Source: Rossellomorea marisflavi (GTDB taxonomy: Bacteria; Bacillota; Bacilli; Bacillales; Bacillaceae_B). From it: 64,000 nt of DNA. Every line of letters starts with the position of its first letter. Position 1 is the stretch's first letter. Made by a program: the position numbers and the translations under genes. The DNA lies in the NCBI RefSeq assembly GCF_009806575.1, contig NZ_CP047095.1:228001-292000 (forward strand), read 5' to 3'. Under the pieces are notes generated by a model that saw nothing but the letters and a program-made list of their open reading frames with translations, did no database searches and was not told the origin of the DNA. This document shows positions 19,461-29,108 of this stretch, one piece after another.

Positions 19461-20147
19461 GTGAATGAACAAATCAATTTCAGTGATATTTTTAAATCCA
19501 GTTTCATCGAGAAGACGACGTCGTTCAGCCTGACCGACTCCATCATCGGGCTCGTCGTTGCCTTCTTGATCGGCCTTTTCATCTATGTTGTCTATAAGAA
19601 GACATTCAACGGAGTCATCTATTCCCATTCCTTCAATATTTCCCTGCTCATCATGACGATGGCGACGGCCCTTGTCATCATGGGAATTTCGAATAACGTC
19701 CTCTTGTCACTTGGTATGGTCGGTGCATTGTCTATCGTACGGTTCAGGACGCCGATCAAGGATCCCATGGATCTGGTCTACATCTTCTGGTCCATCGTGT
19801 CAGGTATCCTTTGCGGAGCAGGGTTCATCCCCCTTGTCGTCATCGGTTCTGTCCTGATCGGGCTCGTCCTGCTAATATTTGTGAATAAGATCACCGTGGA
19901 GAATCCGTTCCTGCTGATCGTGAAGGCAGACAGTGGAAGCAGCAGTGATACGATTGAAGCAGAACTCAAAAAGCTGACTTCCCGCTATCAGCTGAAATCT
20001 CAATCCTTCATGGGTAGTAACGAAATGGAAACGACCTATGAAGTCCGCATGAAAACAGGCGAATCGGCCATGCTTGCCGAACTGAAGGCACTGCCGGGTA
20101 TCAAATCCGCCGTCATGGTGAGCTATGATGGAAACTTCACTGCATAG
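19461..20147 (+). CDS. DUF4956 membrane protein
   Basis: 228 residues. Four hydrophobic helices lie in the first 140 residues (IIGLVVAFLIGLFIYVVY; SLLIMTMATALVIMGI; a re-entrant LSLGMVGALSIVRFRTPIKDP; GFIPLVVIGSVLIGLVLLIF). A soluble C-terminal domain of about 80 residues follows. The loop with IVRFRTPIKDPMD is the conserved signature. Start GTG 19461 is eight bases from GAGGT. These proteins recur beside VTC and CotH genes, which suggests a membrane channel or scaffold for the VTC product. Function is unproven. Confidence 0.82.
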   Translation: MNEQINFSDIFKSSFIEKTTSFSLTDSIIGLVVAFLIGLFIYVVYKKTFNGVIYSHSFNISLLIMTMATALVIMGISNNVLLSLGMVGALSIVRFRTPIKDPMDLVYIFWSIVSGILCGAGFIPLVVIGSVLIGLVLLIFVNKITVENPFLLIVKADSGSSSDTIEAELKKLTSRYQLKSQSFMGSNEMETTYEVRMKTGESAMLAELKALPGIKSAVMVSYDGNFTA

Positions 20148-20159
20148 GAGGTGGAGGGA

Positions 20160-21893
20160 ATGATCGGAAAAAAGATGGTGGCTGTGGTCTTTGTCCTCCT
20201 CATGCTTACCTTTGTGGCAAGCGTATATGTCCTTCCGGCCGCCGGACTCGAAGAGAAGGATACGTCCACCTCCTATAAACAAACGGTCTTCAACGAGAGC
20301 AAGGTGGGGCGCGTCGATATCGAAATCGACGAAGACGACTGGGATGACCTTGTGGAAAACGCAACCAAGGAGGAATATAAGCGGGCGACCGTGACCGTCA
20401 ACGGCAAAAAGGTGAGCGATGTGGCCATCAGGGCGAAGGGGAATTCTTCCCTGACGTCCGTTGCCAATAGTGACTCGGACCGGTACAGCCTGAAGATCGA
20501 TTTTGATCATTATGACAGCTCTCAAAGTCTGTATGGCCTGAAGAAATTGAATTTGAACAATAACTATAGTGACTCGACGCAGATGAGGGAATTTGTTTCC
20601 TATGAAATGATGGAAGAGATGGGGATCGCGACGCCTGCCCACTCTTACATGTATGTGACCATCAACGGTGAGGACTATGGTCTGCTCCTTGGAGTCGAAC
20701 AGGTGGATGAAACGTTCCTCGCAAGCGAGTTCGGATCCAATGACGGATTCCTGTTCAAGCCTGACGGGGTCGGTTCCGACCTTCAATGGATCAGTGATGA
20801 TCTCGACGACTACACGGGTGTCGAGCTGAAAACGAACGAGTCCAACAAAGATCAGTCGACCTTCACCGATATGCTCGATGCCATCAACAACGGCGGCGAC
20901 ATCGGGAAGGTTCTGGATGTCGATGAAATGCTCCGCTATTTCGCCGTCAATACAGCGCTCGTCAACCTCGACAGCTATCAGGGGCAGATGAAGCACAACT
21001 ATTATCTCTATGAAGAGGATGGGAGCTTCTCCATCATCCCTTGGGATTATAATATGTCCTTCGGAGGCTTCGGCGTTGGAATGGGCGGAAGGGGCAATGC
21101 GGGAGAAGAAGGTCTAGAGGACGGGGAACAGGCTGAAGAGCCCGGTGCCCAAGATGGCAATGCGAACGATGCTCCTCAAGGGAACGATGGGATCGACAAG
21201 CGCGGCATGGGGGACGGAATGATGACGAGCCAGCTCATCACCGACTCTGCCATCGACTTCAGCGTGAGCGAGCCCGTTGTCAATACGACCCTTGAAGACC
21301 GGCCCCTGCTCAATGCCCTCCTATCCAACTCGGAGTATAAGGAGAAATACGAAGAGTACTTGAAGACCTTTGCTGAAGAGATCTTCACAGAGGAGCGCGT
21401 TTCCGAGATCACGAACAATCTGGCGTCGATCCTGACCACTTATGTCGAGAGCGACCCGACCAAGTTCTTCACAACGGATGAATTCCTGAAAGGCGTTTCC
21501 GGCGACGAAAGCCTTGCGGAATTCACGAAGCTGAGATCCGAGTCGATCCTGGAACAGCTGTCCGGCGAGCGGACGGTTGAAAGCCAGGCCGGATCCGGCG
21601 GTCAGGGGCAGGGCCCTCCGAATGGCGGACAGGCAAATGAAGGTCAGGATGATAAGGCAGGGCAAGGCAATCCAGCAGCAGATAATGCTCAAGGGAATGC
21701 TCCTCCGGCCGAGGGAGGACAAAATGGTGCTCCTCCCGATGGAGGGAACGGCGGACAGGGAGAACCACCAGAGGGGTTCGATCCCGCTGATAGACCCGAT
21801 GGATTCAACCCCGAGGCTGGTCCCGGGGAGGAGGACCACAAGGGAACGAAACAAAAGAAGCAGCCGTCGATCCGATGGCAGCCCTCACGGTGA
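20160..21893 (+). CDS. CotH-family protein kinase-like secreted protein
   Basis: An N-terminal hydrophobic segment (about 5-25) acts as signal or anchor. The CotH kinase-like core spans about 40-390, with LDSYQGQMKHNYYLYEE and IIPWDYNMSFGG giving the two catalytic-type aspartates. A low-complexity G/N/Q/P/D-rich tail begins near residue 475. AGGAGG is eight bases from ATG 20160. CotH proteins phosphorylate other proteins, and here the partner may involve the VTC product. The frame stops at 21893, but after one extra G in the run at 21825-21828 the frame continues to 21970. That adds a membrane helix (VSGVSISVLMLGLIAAW) and a basic RFRRRKGFR end, so the real protein is probably anchored at both ends. 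Confidence 0.82.
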   Translation: MIGKKMVAVVFVLLMLTFVASVYVLPAAGLEEKDTSTSYKQTVFNESKVGRVDIEIDEDDWDDLVENATKEEYKRATVTVNGKKVSDVAIRAKGNSSLTSVANSDSDRYSLKIDFDHYDSSQSLYGLKKLNLNNNYSDSTQMREFVSYEMMEEMGIATPAHSYMYVTINGEDYGLLLGVEQVDETFLASEFGSNDGFLFKPDGVGSDLQWISDDLDDYTGVELKTNESNKDQSTFTDMLDAINNGGDIGKVLDVDEMLRYFAVNTALVNLDSYQGQMKHNYYLYEEDGSFSIIPWDYNMSFGGFGVGMGGRGNAGEEGLEDGEQAEEPGAQDGNANDAPQGNDGIDKRGMGDGMMTSQLITDSAIDFSVSEPVVNTTLEDRPLLNALLSNSEYKEKYEEYLKTFAEEIFTEERVSEITNNLASILTTYVESDPTKFFTTDEFLKGVSGDESLAEFTKLRSESILEQLSGERTVESQAGSGGQGQGPPNGGQANEGQDDKAGQGNPAADNAQGNAPPAEGGQNGAPPDGGNGGQGEPPEGFDPADRPDGFNPEAGPGEEDHKGTKQKKQPSIRWQPSR

Positions 21894-22052
21894 GTGGAGT
21901 CTCCATATCCGTGCTCATGCTTGGTCTCATTGCAGCATGGCGGTTCAGGAGAAGAAAGGGCTTCCGCTGAGACTCGGACAGGCAAGATCCTTTACCGTCC
22001 CGCCGGAAAACCGTATACTTATACTAATCTATTTCGCGATGACACCCATATT

Positions 22053-22092
22053 AAGTAACCGGACAGCCCTCTGCGGCTCTGGTTACTTTTTT
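22053..22092 (+). terminator. Terminator after the VTC-DUF4956-CotH cassette
   Basis: AAGTAACC (22053-22060) pairs with GGTTACTT (22081-22088), with an inner AGCC/GGCT stem, followed by T's. Confidence 0.88.
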
Positions 22093-22147
22093 GTTGGGGT
22101 GGGTACGATAAAAGAGACATTCAATCGCAGGACGAGTAAAGGGTTTG

Positions 22148-24339
22148 ATGACAATGAGACAACTACATCGACAACATATATGGCTTGGACGCTTCCTCGC
22201 TTCCGATCCCGGAAGAAAAAGGTTGCAGCAGGCCGGCAAGACAACGCTGAGCCTCATGACTTCGGTATTTATCACATTATTCCTATTGAAAATGAATGAG
22301 TATCCGTCCATCACACCTGCCATCGTTTCAGGGATGGTGGGGATGTTCGGTGTCCTGATCGTCTTGGATGATACGGACCGGAAGAAGAAAGTGACGCTGC
22401 TGTGCATCGCTGTTTCAGTGGCCGGGGGATCACGGTCGGGTCCCTGTTCAGCCAACATCCTTATGCCGTCAACATCCTTCTCGTGGCGGCCATGTTCAGC
22501 GCCTTTTATTTCTCACGCTTCGCCGTCCGCTATTTCTCCATCGGGATGGCCTCTTTCATGTCGATCTACTTTTCATCCGTTCTTAAACTCGACGCATCGC
22601 ATCTGCTCTGGTTCTATATCGGAATCGTGATCGGGGCGCTCAGTGCCTACATGTATCAGTTCCTTCTGTTCAAGAGTTCTTCTTACGTATTGAAAAGAAG
22701 CCTGATTTCGTTCCATATCCAGTCGAATCTGACATTCACCATCTTGTTGAAGGCGATGGAAGATCCAAAAAGCAGTGAGAAGAGGAAGAAAAGTCTCGAT
22801 CGAAACGTACGCAAACTGAATGAGTATGCACGGACGCTGTCGGGTGACATCAATGAAAGTGATCTGAAGGAACTGTATCCAGGAATAGACGTATCGGAAC
22901 TCAGGCTCTATGTCTTCGATGCGGAGATGCTGATCCAGACGCTATCTGATTCCTTGAAGAAGCTGAAGGAACTGAAGGCGTTCGAACAGGATGAAATCCG
23001 CCAGCTATTGATGCGGGTCATCCGTTCCTTGCGGGATGCCGACGTCCTGGCACAGGATTATGAACCGAAGACACTGGAAGAAACCGAACGTGCCCTTCAG
23101 GAACTGCGCCTGATGCTGGCGGATGTCCTGAAGGATGAGGAGGATCTCCCGCGATGGATTTATCTTCTGCGCAGGATCGAGTCCATCTCGAATCACGTCC
23201 TGCAGGCAGCCCTTACGATCCAGGAAGCCTTGAAGGGCGAACGGGAAGTCCATTCTGAAAAGGAAGAGGAGGAACCGGAGGAAGAAGAGAAGGAAGACGA
23301 AGAAGAGTCAAAAGGATTGAAGCCGTCGACGAGAAAAGCGATACAGGCTTTGATTGCAGGGATCCTCGCCATCGTGGCAGGAGAACTGATCGCCCCCGCC
23401 CAGCCGTACTGGGTGCTGTTGACCACGTTCATCATCATGATCGGTACTGAGACGGTGGGAAGAACCTATCTGAAGGCGTTCCAGCGTTCATTCGGTACCG
23501 TCATCGGGGCAATCGTCGGATTCGGGGCCGCGACCCTTGTGTCGGGGGTGAAGCCCCTTGAGGTGGGACTGCTTTTCCTGGCCCTCTTCCTATCATTCTA
23601 CCTATTCCCCGTATCCTATACGCTCATGAGCTTGTTCATCACCATGCTCATCGCCTTTATGTACGATATCCTCCTTGGCGGGATTTCCGTTGGCCTCATG
23701 GGGGCGAGGGTGCTTGATACGATCATCGGTGCCTTCATCGCACTGATCGTGTCGGCAATCGTATTTCCGAAGAAGACGAAGGCCAAGGTCACGGATACAT
23801 TCGATGAGTTTTTTGATGAGCTCGGAGAATATGTGGAAACCTATCTTTCTTCCTTCCTGAAGGAGAAGAAAAAGCCCCTGACGGACCGGGCCTTCGATCT
23901 TGACCACAAGGTGCAGGCAATCAAGGATGAAGCCCAGTCGATCCTTCAGCGTCCAGGGGCCATGACCCGGACCGGACTCGGACGGTGGATCACCGTCGTC
24001 ATCGCCGTCAATTATTATGCGAAGCATCTGCTTGCTTCTTCCCATAGACGGAACGAGCCCTTCCCGGAAGAATTGCAGAAGGTGATCGGGGTGACGAGCG
24101 AGAAACTGACGCAGAACATCGAAGCGGTCCGACTCATGATGAAAGATCCTTCCGCGCACTCCAGTCTCTGGGATCTCGCGGAAGAACGAAGGGAAATCGA
24201 AACCCAGGCCCCCGGGAGGCTGAAATCCCATATTGATGTCATTCATCATGTGTATTATATATGGAAAATCAATCAGTCCATCGTTTCTCTCGGCGAAGAG
24301 CTCGGGGGAAAAGTGAAATCGGAAGAGGAAAAAGGGTGA
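22148..24339 (+). pseudogene. FUSC/aromatic acid exporter-family membrane protein (frameshifted)
   Basis: The gene is split. The first about 90 residues (to CIAVSVAGG) are read from 22148 and the rest (ITVGSLFSQHPY to the stop at 24339) in another frame. One more G in the five-G run at 22424-22428 joins them into a protein of about 730 residues. It would have an N-terminal membrane block of six helices, a cytosolic helical middle with an acidic stretch (EEEEPEEEEKEDEEE), a second membrane block and a helical C-terminus. This two-block layout is that of FUSC/YccS-like exporters. Start 22148 or 22154 is uncertain; AAAGGG precedes both. The break is probably a base-calling error. Confidence 0.8.
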
Positions 24340-24363
24340 GAGCATATGCTCCCGCCCTTTTTT
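24334..24363. terminator. Terminator between FUSC and DUF4097 genes
   Basis: GGGTGAGAGCAT/ATGCTCCCGCCC hairpin followed by six T. It serves the FUSC gene and lies at the convergent boundary. Confidence 0.82.
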
Positions 24364-24366
24364 CAT

Positions 24367-25227
24367 TTACCGAATGATCATATCCCCGCTGGAGAGGTCT
24401 ACATTGATGGAATGTTTTCCAGAACCTTTCGTCCCTTTGACGGATCGTTCGCTGCTTGTTTGATCCTTCAGGTCGATGGTGTTGAGGATATCTCCGCTGC
24501 CAGCCTTACCGTTCAATTTGAAGCTTGCGTCTTCAGGCAAATTGAGATCGACATCCCCGGATCCAATGGTGAAATCAACATCCCCAGAAAGTTTTTTCAT
24601 GGATACCGATAGATCCCCTGAGGAAACCGAGCCCTTCAATGGCCCTTCGTATCCCGTCAGAAGCACATCCCCTGAGCCCATATCAACCGATCCTTCCCGG
24701 GTTTTGATATCCTTGCCGACAAAATCTCCGGATGACCCCTTATATGTGAAGGATCCGGTATTGAAATTCCCGATTTTCATATCGCCTGAGCCGATCTCGG
24801 TCTTCAGGTCGTCCAGGGACATCATTTCGTCCGGTATGAAGATCAGTTCTCCTGAGCCGACCTCGATTTCCAGATTGTTTTCGTAGTTTTGAGGAAGAAA
24901 TACAATCGTATCAAATTTTTTGTTGTTGAAGCCGATATAAAAGATAGGCTTCATTTTGACATCGAGATTGATTTCATCTCCCCGATCTTCAAGGTTCATA
25001 GTCCCTTTTCCATTGAATTCGACCCTGACTTCATCATCATCCGTCGTGACGATTTTCGTATCTCCGCTTCCGAGTGACAAGTGGATGAGCTTGGTTCCGT
25101 CTTTCACTTTTACACTGTCTGTGGATGTTCCACCTTTGGCAAACAGGGTGGTCCGATCATTCAAAATGAGGAAGATCGCACCCAGTGCCAACAAGGCGAC
25201 CACGATGGCGAATACATTCTTTTTCAT
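24367..25227 (-). CDS. DUF4097 beta-repeat membrane-anchored protein
   Basis: 286 residues with an N-terminal membrane helix (about 5-24) and an extracytoplasmic beta-helix-like domain. SGD or GSGD recurs about every 20-25 residues (LGSGDTKI, VGSGELIF, IGSGDMKI, SSGDFV, GSGDVLL, SSGDLSV, GSGDVDL, AGSGDIL). This is the DUF4097/adhesin-like repeat also seen in LiaG of the B. subtilis lia operon, which has similar size. No liaFSR genes lie nearby, so no specific role is assigned. Confidence 0.8.
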   Translation of the reverse strand: MKKNVFAIVVALLALGAIFLILNDRTTLFAKGGTSTDSVKVKDGTKLIHLSLGSGDTKIVTTDDDEVRVEFNGKGTMNLEDRGDEINLDVKMKPIFYIGFNNKKFDTIVFLPQNYENNLEIEVGSGELIFIPDEMMSLDDLKTEIGSGDMKIGNFNTGSFTYKGSSGDFVGKDIKTREGSVDMGSGDVLLTGYEGPLKGSVSSGDLSVSMKKLSGDVDFTIGSGDVDLNLPEDASFKLNGKAGSGDILNTIDLKDQTSSERSVKGTKGSGKHSINVDLSSGDMIIR

Positions 25228-25401
25228 CTCTCTCTCTCCTTGGTTCGTTTTTCCAATCTTTCTATAGTGTAAGTGGAGAACCGTTATTCCGCAATGCGCC
25301 CCCGGATCAATTTTTTATCCGCCTCTGGTCTTAGTGGAGAGTTTGAACGTTGATAAATTGGGGGAGTATGCAGGATGAGAGGAAATGAAAGGTGGGAAAC
25401 C

Positions 25402-26010
25402 ATGACGCATCGTGTGTTGGAACAGACATTTTATGAACAGCCGACGCTTGAGCTTGCCAAGTCCCTCCTCGGCTGTCTGATGGTCAAAGAAACGGAGGAA
25501 GGGACCGTTTCGGGCTATATCGTCGAAACGGAGGCGTATATGGGACCTGAGGATCGTGCAGCCCACAGCTACGGCAACAGGAGAACGAAACGGACGGAAG
25601 AGATGTTCGCGGAATCGGGCAGGATCTATACCTATGTGATGCATACCCACTGTCTCGTCAATGTGGTAAGTGGAGGCATAGGCGTACCGGAAGCGATTCT
25701 GATACGGGCTATTGAGCCAGCTGAGGGTCTTGGACTCATGGGCAGCCGGCGTGAAGGCCACTCCATGAAAAATTGGACGAGCGGTCCCGGCAAGCTGACC
25801 AAAGCCATGGGCATCACCATGGAAGATTACGGTGGAAGCTTCCTTGAGCCTCCGTTGACTATTTGCGAAGGGTACCTGCCGGAAAGAATCGCCGAGGGTA
25901 AGCGGATCGGCATTGATAATAGCGGGGAAGCAAAGGATTATCCCTGGAGGTTTTGGATCGAAGGGAATCCCTACGTATCAAAGGGTCGCGGGCGAAATTC
26001 AGAAAAATAG
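25402..26010 (+). CDS. 3-methyladenine DNA glycosylase (AAG/MPG family)
   Basis: 202 residues of the Mpg fold. The catalytic glutamate and tyrosine lie in YIVETEAYMGPEDRAAHSYGNRRTKR, and ARSKGRGRN-like KGRGRN occurs near the end. It excises alkylated purines from DNA. The chosen ATG follows AAAGGTGGG; an in-frame ATG at 25375 lacks a good site and would add nine residues. A perfect 8-bp inverted repeat (26023-26030/26037-26044) follows the gene. Confidence 0.9.
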   Translation: MTHRVLEQTFYEQPTLELAKSLLGCLMVKETEEGTVSGYIVETEAYMGPEDRAAHSYGNRRTKRTEEMFAESGRIYTYVMHTHCLVNVVSGGIGVPEAILIRAIEPAEGLGLMGSRREGHSMKNWTSGPGKLTKAMGITMEDYGGSFLEPPLTICEGYLPERIAEGKRIGIDNSGEAKDYPWRFWIEGNPYVSKGRGRNSEK

Positions 26011-26058
26011 GAATAAATACCCCCATAAACTATTTCGTTTATGGTATATTTTACTTAT

Positions 26059-26179
26059 ATAACCAACCTCACCGTCTATTGGGAAGGCGTTGAACCTGAA
26101 TGTCCGATGGGCGCTTGCATTCAGGGGAGCCAGTAGCGCAACCGACCACATATGAAGTCTATTTCTATGTGGTTTTTTT
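26059..26179 (+). promoter_or_regulatory. Structured leader with terminator before the EAL gene
   Basis: Between the glycosylase and EAL genes lie an 8-bp hairpin (26095-26102/26118-26125) enclosed by GGC/GCC (26086-26088/26129-26131), a conserved-looking stretch GGGGAGCCAGTAGCGCAACC, and an intrinsic terminator (stem 26145-26152/26166-26173, seven T). The terminator is 42 bases before the EAL start. A compact fold followed by a terminator is the layout of a transcriptional riboswitch or attenuator. I could not match it to a known class. Confidence 0.5.
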
Positions 26180-26221
26180 GTACCTGTTTGTTCAAAAAAT
26201 ACAGAGAGATAAGGGGTCCTA

Positions 26222-26929
26222 ATGAATATTTTCAGCATCTTTCAAGACGACTTGATCTATCACGAATTCCAGCCCTTGTACAGGCTGGGGCATCATCAGT
26301 CTCTCTATGCGTATGAGGGGCTCCTCCGCAATACGTTCAACCAGAATCCGGAGCACGTGTTTCAAACCGCCATCAAAGCCAATATCCTGTATAAGCTCGA
26401 CACTCTTTCCATCACAAAGGCGATGGAGAGCTTCGTGAATACCGGCCTCGACTGCAAGCTGTTCTTGAATATTTACATCACGACCATCCTGCATCCGAGT
26501 TTCCGTCATTACTTCGACCATCTGATGAAGGCCCATCCTTCGATGGAAGGAAGGCTCGTCCTTGAGATCAACGAATCAAGTGCCGAGGAACTTTGGCAGA
26601 ACCCCCTGTTAAAACAGGCGTTGAAAGGGTTGAGGGAGTACGGGGTGTGGTATGCCATCGATGACTTCGGGCAGGGGACGTCTTCCATCAAGAAGTCCAT
26701 GGAATATGAGCCGGAAGTGATCAAGCTGGATCGCTATTTTGCCATGGATCTTGCTCAGGATCCCAAGAAGCAGCGATTCCTGTCGTTCTTCAGCCAGTTC
26801 TATTCCGAAGATACCCTCATCGTCCTCGAGGGGATTGAAAAGCAGGAAGACATGGAAGTCGCCCTTGAGATGGGGATTGCCATCGGACAGGGCTATCACT
26901 TGGGCAGGCCGGGAAGATTGTTGGCCTGA
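26222..26929 (+). CDS. EAL-domain protein (cyclic-di-GMP phosphodiesterase-like)
   Basis: 235 residues made of a single EAL domain with no GGDEF, PAS or membrane part. Motifs seen: YEGLLR in place of YEALLR, LEINES, IDDFGQGTSS (the DDFG(T/S)G metal loop), KLDR, LEGIEK and QGYHLGRP. Most metal and catalytic residues remain, but the signature alanine is glycine, so activity is likely but not certain. AAGGGG precedes ATG. The upstream leader with a terminator suggests control before the coding region. Confidence 0.85.
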   Translation: MNIFSIFQDDLIYHEFQPLYRLGHHQSLYAYEGLLRNTFNQNPEHVFQTAIKANILYKLDTLSITKAMESFVNTGLDCKLFLNIYITTILHPSFRHYFDHLMKAHPSMEGRLVLEINESSAEELWQNPLLKQALKGLREYGVWYAIDDFGQGTSSIKKSMEYEPEVIKLDRYFAMDLAQDPKKQRFLSFFSQFYSEDTLIVLEGIEKQEDMEVALEMGIAIGQGYHLGRPGRLLA

Positions 26930-27052
26930 TCAAGGCGCTGGGTTTGGCAGGGCTTGTGCCTCTCCCTATTTTTTATTGACAGAAAATAAATTAAATTGAA
27001 AAATATTGAAGAGGAGAGTAGGATAAAGGAAAAAGAGAAAAAGGGGATCCAT

Positions 27053-29047
27053 ATGAACAAGTACCTATCTGTACCATTGCGTTTTATTCTTTATTACATA
27101 CTGGGGATTCTCGGAATCCTGGGCGTGAGCGTCGCCCCGCAGGTTCTGAGTGAAAAAGGACTGTACAACTTCGTCGCTTTCATTGAAGAATTCCTCAAAT
27201 TCACCATCTATTTTGCTGATCCGGCAAACTGGGAATACAACTATAAGGGACAAGTCGACTCTCTTTTCAATGTCCTGTGGGAGCCTTATCTGTATTCCAT
27301 GACCATCATTCTTGGGGCCATCGCCCTGGGCCTTGTACTGGCGGTGATATTTGCCGTGATTACCTTTTTCCTCCCGACTCCGATTTCTTCCATGCTGAAG
27401 AAAATCCTGAACTTCATGGAGTCGGTGCCGGATCTGCTATTTGCTTTTCTTCTGCAATTATTTATCGTTTTCTTCTTCAAAAAGTACGGCATTATGCTCA
27501 TGGAGTTTACGGAGTTTGACGGGGTGCAGATTTACGGGGCACCAATCTTCACCCTTGCCATCGTGCCGATGGTTTCCTTCTTCCGGATCCTCCTCCTCGT
27601 CATGGAAGAGGAAATGGTGAAAGATCACATTGAATTTGCCAGGAGCAAAGGGTTATCAAAAAGCCGCATCCTCTTCTCACATGTGATGAAGAATATCACA
27701 CCAAGCTCCTTTTATCATGGAAAACTCATCATCTGGGGGACCCTGTCGAGTTTATTCATCATTGAAACCCTGTTTGATATGAAGGGGATCACCTTCTATA
27801 TCACACAGGATTTCAGACCTGTCGTGATTGCGTATGCCCTGATCCTTCTTTTCACTCCGTTCTTTTTTATCTATCAAGGAGTTTACCTGTGGATGAATCG
27901 GGCCGCCGTGATCGATGATTCCCACTACCGCATCAAAAAGGACAAGGTCAAGTTCTCAGAATGGAAGATCTGGGGGTTCATCGCCACTTCGTGGAGGGCT
28001 TGGAAGGTGCACATGAAGAATCCGAAGTTTGCTGGAGGATTCATCATCATCTTCGGAATGATTGTGTATAGTTTCTGCCATTCCCTCTTCAAGGATGAAC
28101 CTGTCAGCAAGCTTTACTATGTAAAGGATGATGACGGCACTCTGATCAGTGTCCCGCCTCATGCGCCATCTGAATTCATGGCGCTCGGATCCGACTACAA
28201 CGGCTTCAGCATTTTGGACCAGCTTATCGTCGGAGCGAAATACACGCTCATCTTCGCCCTTGTTGTGGCACTGTTGCGGGTGATAGGCGGCTTCTATCTC
28301 GGGGTAGGCTATCACTTCTTCTTGAACGAACGCAGGAAGAACTGGGTGAACAGAATCGTGGATTCGATCCACTTCCTGCCGTTGAGCCTCATTGCGTATC
28401 TTCTATTAAGACCGGTGCTGTGGGGATTGACATTCGAAGGCTTCCAGCACTCCCTGTTTGAACGGCTCGTCTTCGAGGCCATCGTCCTGACGATCCTGGT
28501 GCTGCCGCTGACGATGGTATTGATCGGCAATGAGTTGAAGCTGATTGGACAGCAGGACTTCGTCGTCTCGGCCAAGCTTCTTGGAGGGAGTAACCGCCAC
28601 CTGCTCTGGACTCATCTGTTCCCGCATCTCGCGCCGAGGATGTTCATCCTGTTCGGGCAGCAGTTCATTCAAACGATGCTCATCCTGGTCCATATGGGAC
28701 TGTTCTATTTATTCCTCGGTGGAACCATCGTATCAAGGGGACTCCTTCCCGATCCGCCGAAATCCGCTACATTTGAATGGTCCGGGCTCATCAGTTCCTC
28801 CAAAGAAGCATTGATGACCGAGAAATATTGGATCGTATTATTCCCGCTCTTCGCCTTCATGATTGCCATCTTCGCCATGCAACTCGTGGTCCAGGGCGTC
28901 AAGGAGATCCAGCAGGCCAAGGTCGGTGTAAGGGTGAATAAGAAACCGATCAAAGGATGGAAAAAGTGGAGTAAGAGTGAAAAGGCAAAGGTGAACCCGC
29001 CTCTTGAAGGAGACTTCACCTTGACGCATCAGAACATCAAGGGATGA
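27053..29047 (+). CDS. Fused two-domain ABC permease, peptide type (DppB-DppC-like)
   Basis: 664 residues with two binding-protein-dependent transport inner-membrane domains in one chain. The first half has an EAA-like loop (EFARSKGLSKSRILFSHVMK) and the second another (VVSAKLLGGSNRHLLWTHLFPHLAP). Each half has about six helices, as in DppB and DppC. An extracytoplasmic loop lies between (about 330-400). AAGGGG is six bases from ATG 27053; an upstream TTG frame is ignored. No binding protein or ATPase gene is nearby, so it must borrow them. The fusion is uncommon for peptide or nickel permeases. Confidence 0.8.
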   Translation: MNKYLSVPLRFILYYILGILGILGVSVAPQVLSEKGLYNFVAFIEEFLKFTIYFADPANWEYNYKGQVDSLFNVLWEPYLYSMTIILGAIALGLVLAVIFAVITFFLPTPISSMLKKILNFMESVPDLLFAFLLQLFIVFFFKKYGIMLMEFTEFDGVQIYGAPIFTLAIVPMVSFFRILLLVMEEEMVKDHIEFARSKGLSKSRILFSHVMKNITPSSFYHGKLIIWGTLSSLFIIETLFDMKGITFYITQDFRPVVIAYALILLFTPFFFIYQGVYLWMNRAAVIDDSHYRIKKDKVKFSEWKIWGFIATSWRAWKVHMKNPKFAGGFIIIFGMIVYSFCHSLFKDEPVSKLYYVKDDDGTLISVPPHAPSEFMALGSDYNGFSILDQLIVGAKYTLIFALVVALLRVIGGFYLGVGYHFFLNERRKNWVNRIVDSIHFLPLSLIAYLLLRPVLWGLTFEGFQHSLFERLVFEAIVLTILVLPLTMVLIGNELKLIGQQDFVVSAKLLGGSNRHLLWTHLFPHLAPRMFILFGQQFIQTMLILVHMGLFYLFLGGTIVSRGLLPDPPKSATFEWSGLISSSKEALMTEKYWIVLFPLFAFMIAIFAMQLVVQGVKEIQQAKVGVRVNKKPIKGWKKWSKSEKAKVNPPLEGDFTLTHQNIKG

Positions 29048-29108
29048 TGTCCACCCGGCATGAAATCTGAAACGGAAGGACATGTTAAAGGAAAAGGAGT
29101 GATGAACG

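Noticed and set aside
21585-21850. Tandem repeat array in the cotH tail
   Set aside because: Only loose Gly/Gln/Asn/Pro-rich low complexity; no constant repeat unit.
21577-22299. 240-residue open frame overlapping the cotH tail
   Set aside because: Shifted reading of the G-rich low-complexity tail; it runs through the terminator at 22053 and into the start of the FUSC gene and has no ribosome site.
26059-26179. Known c-di-GMP-I/II, TPP, SAM, lysine or yybP-ykoY riboswitch
   Set aside because: None of the conserved cores I could recall fit the element, so no class name is given.
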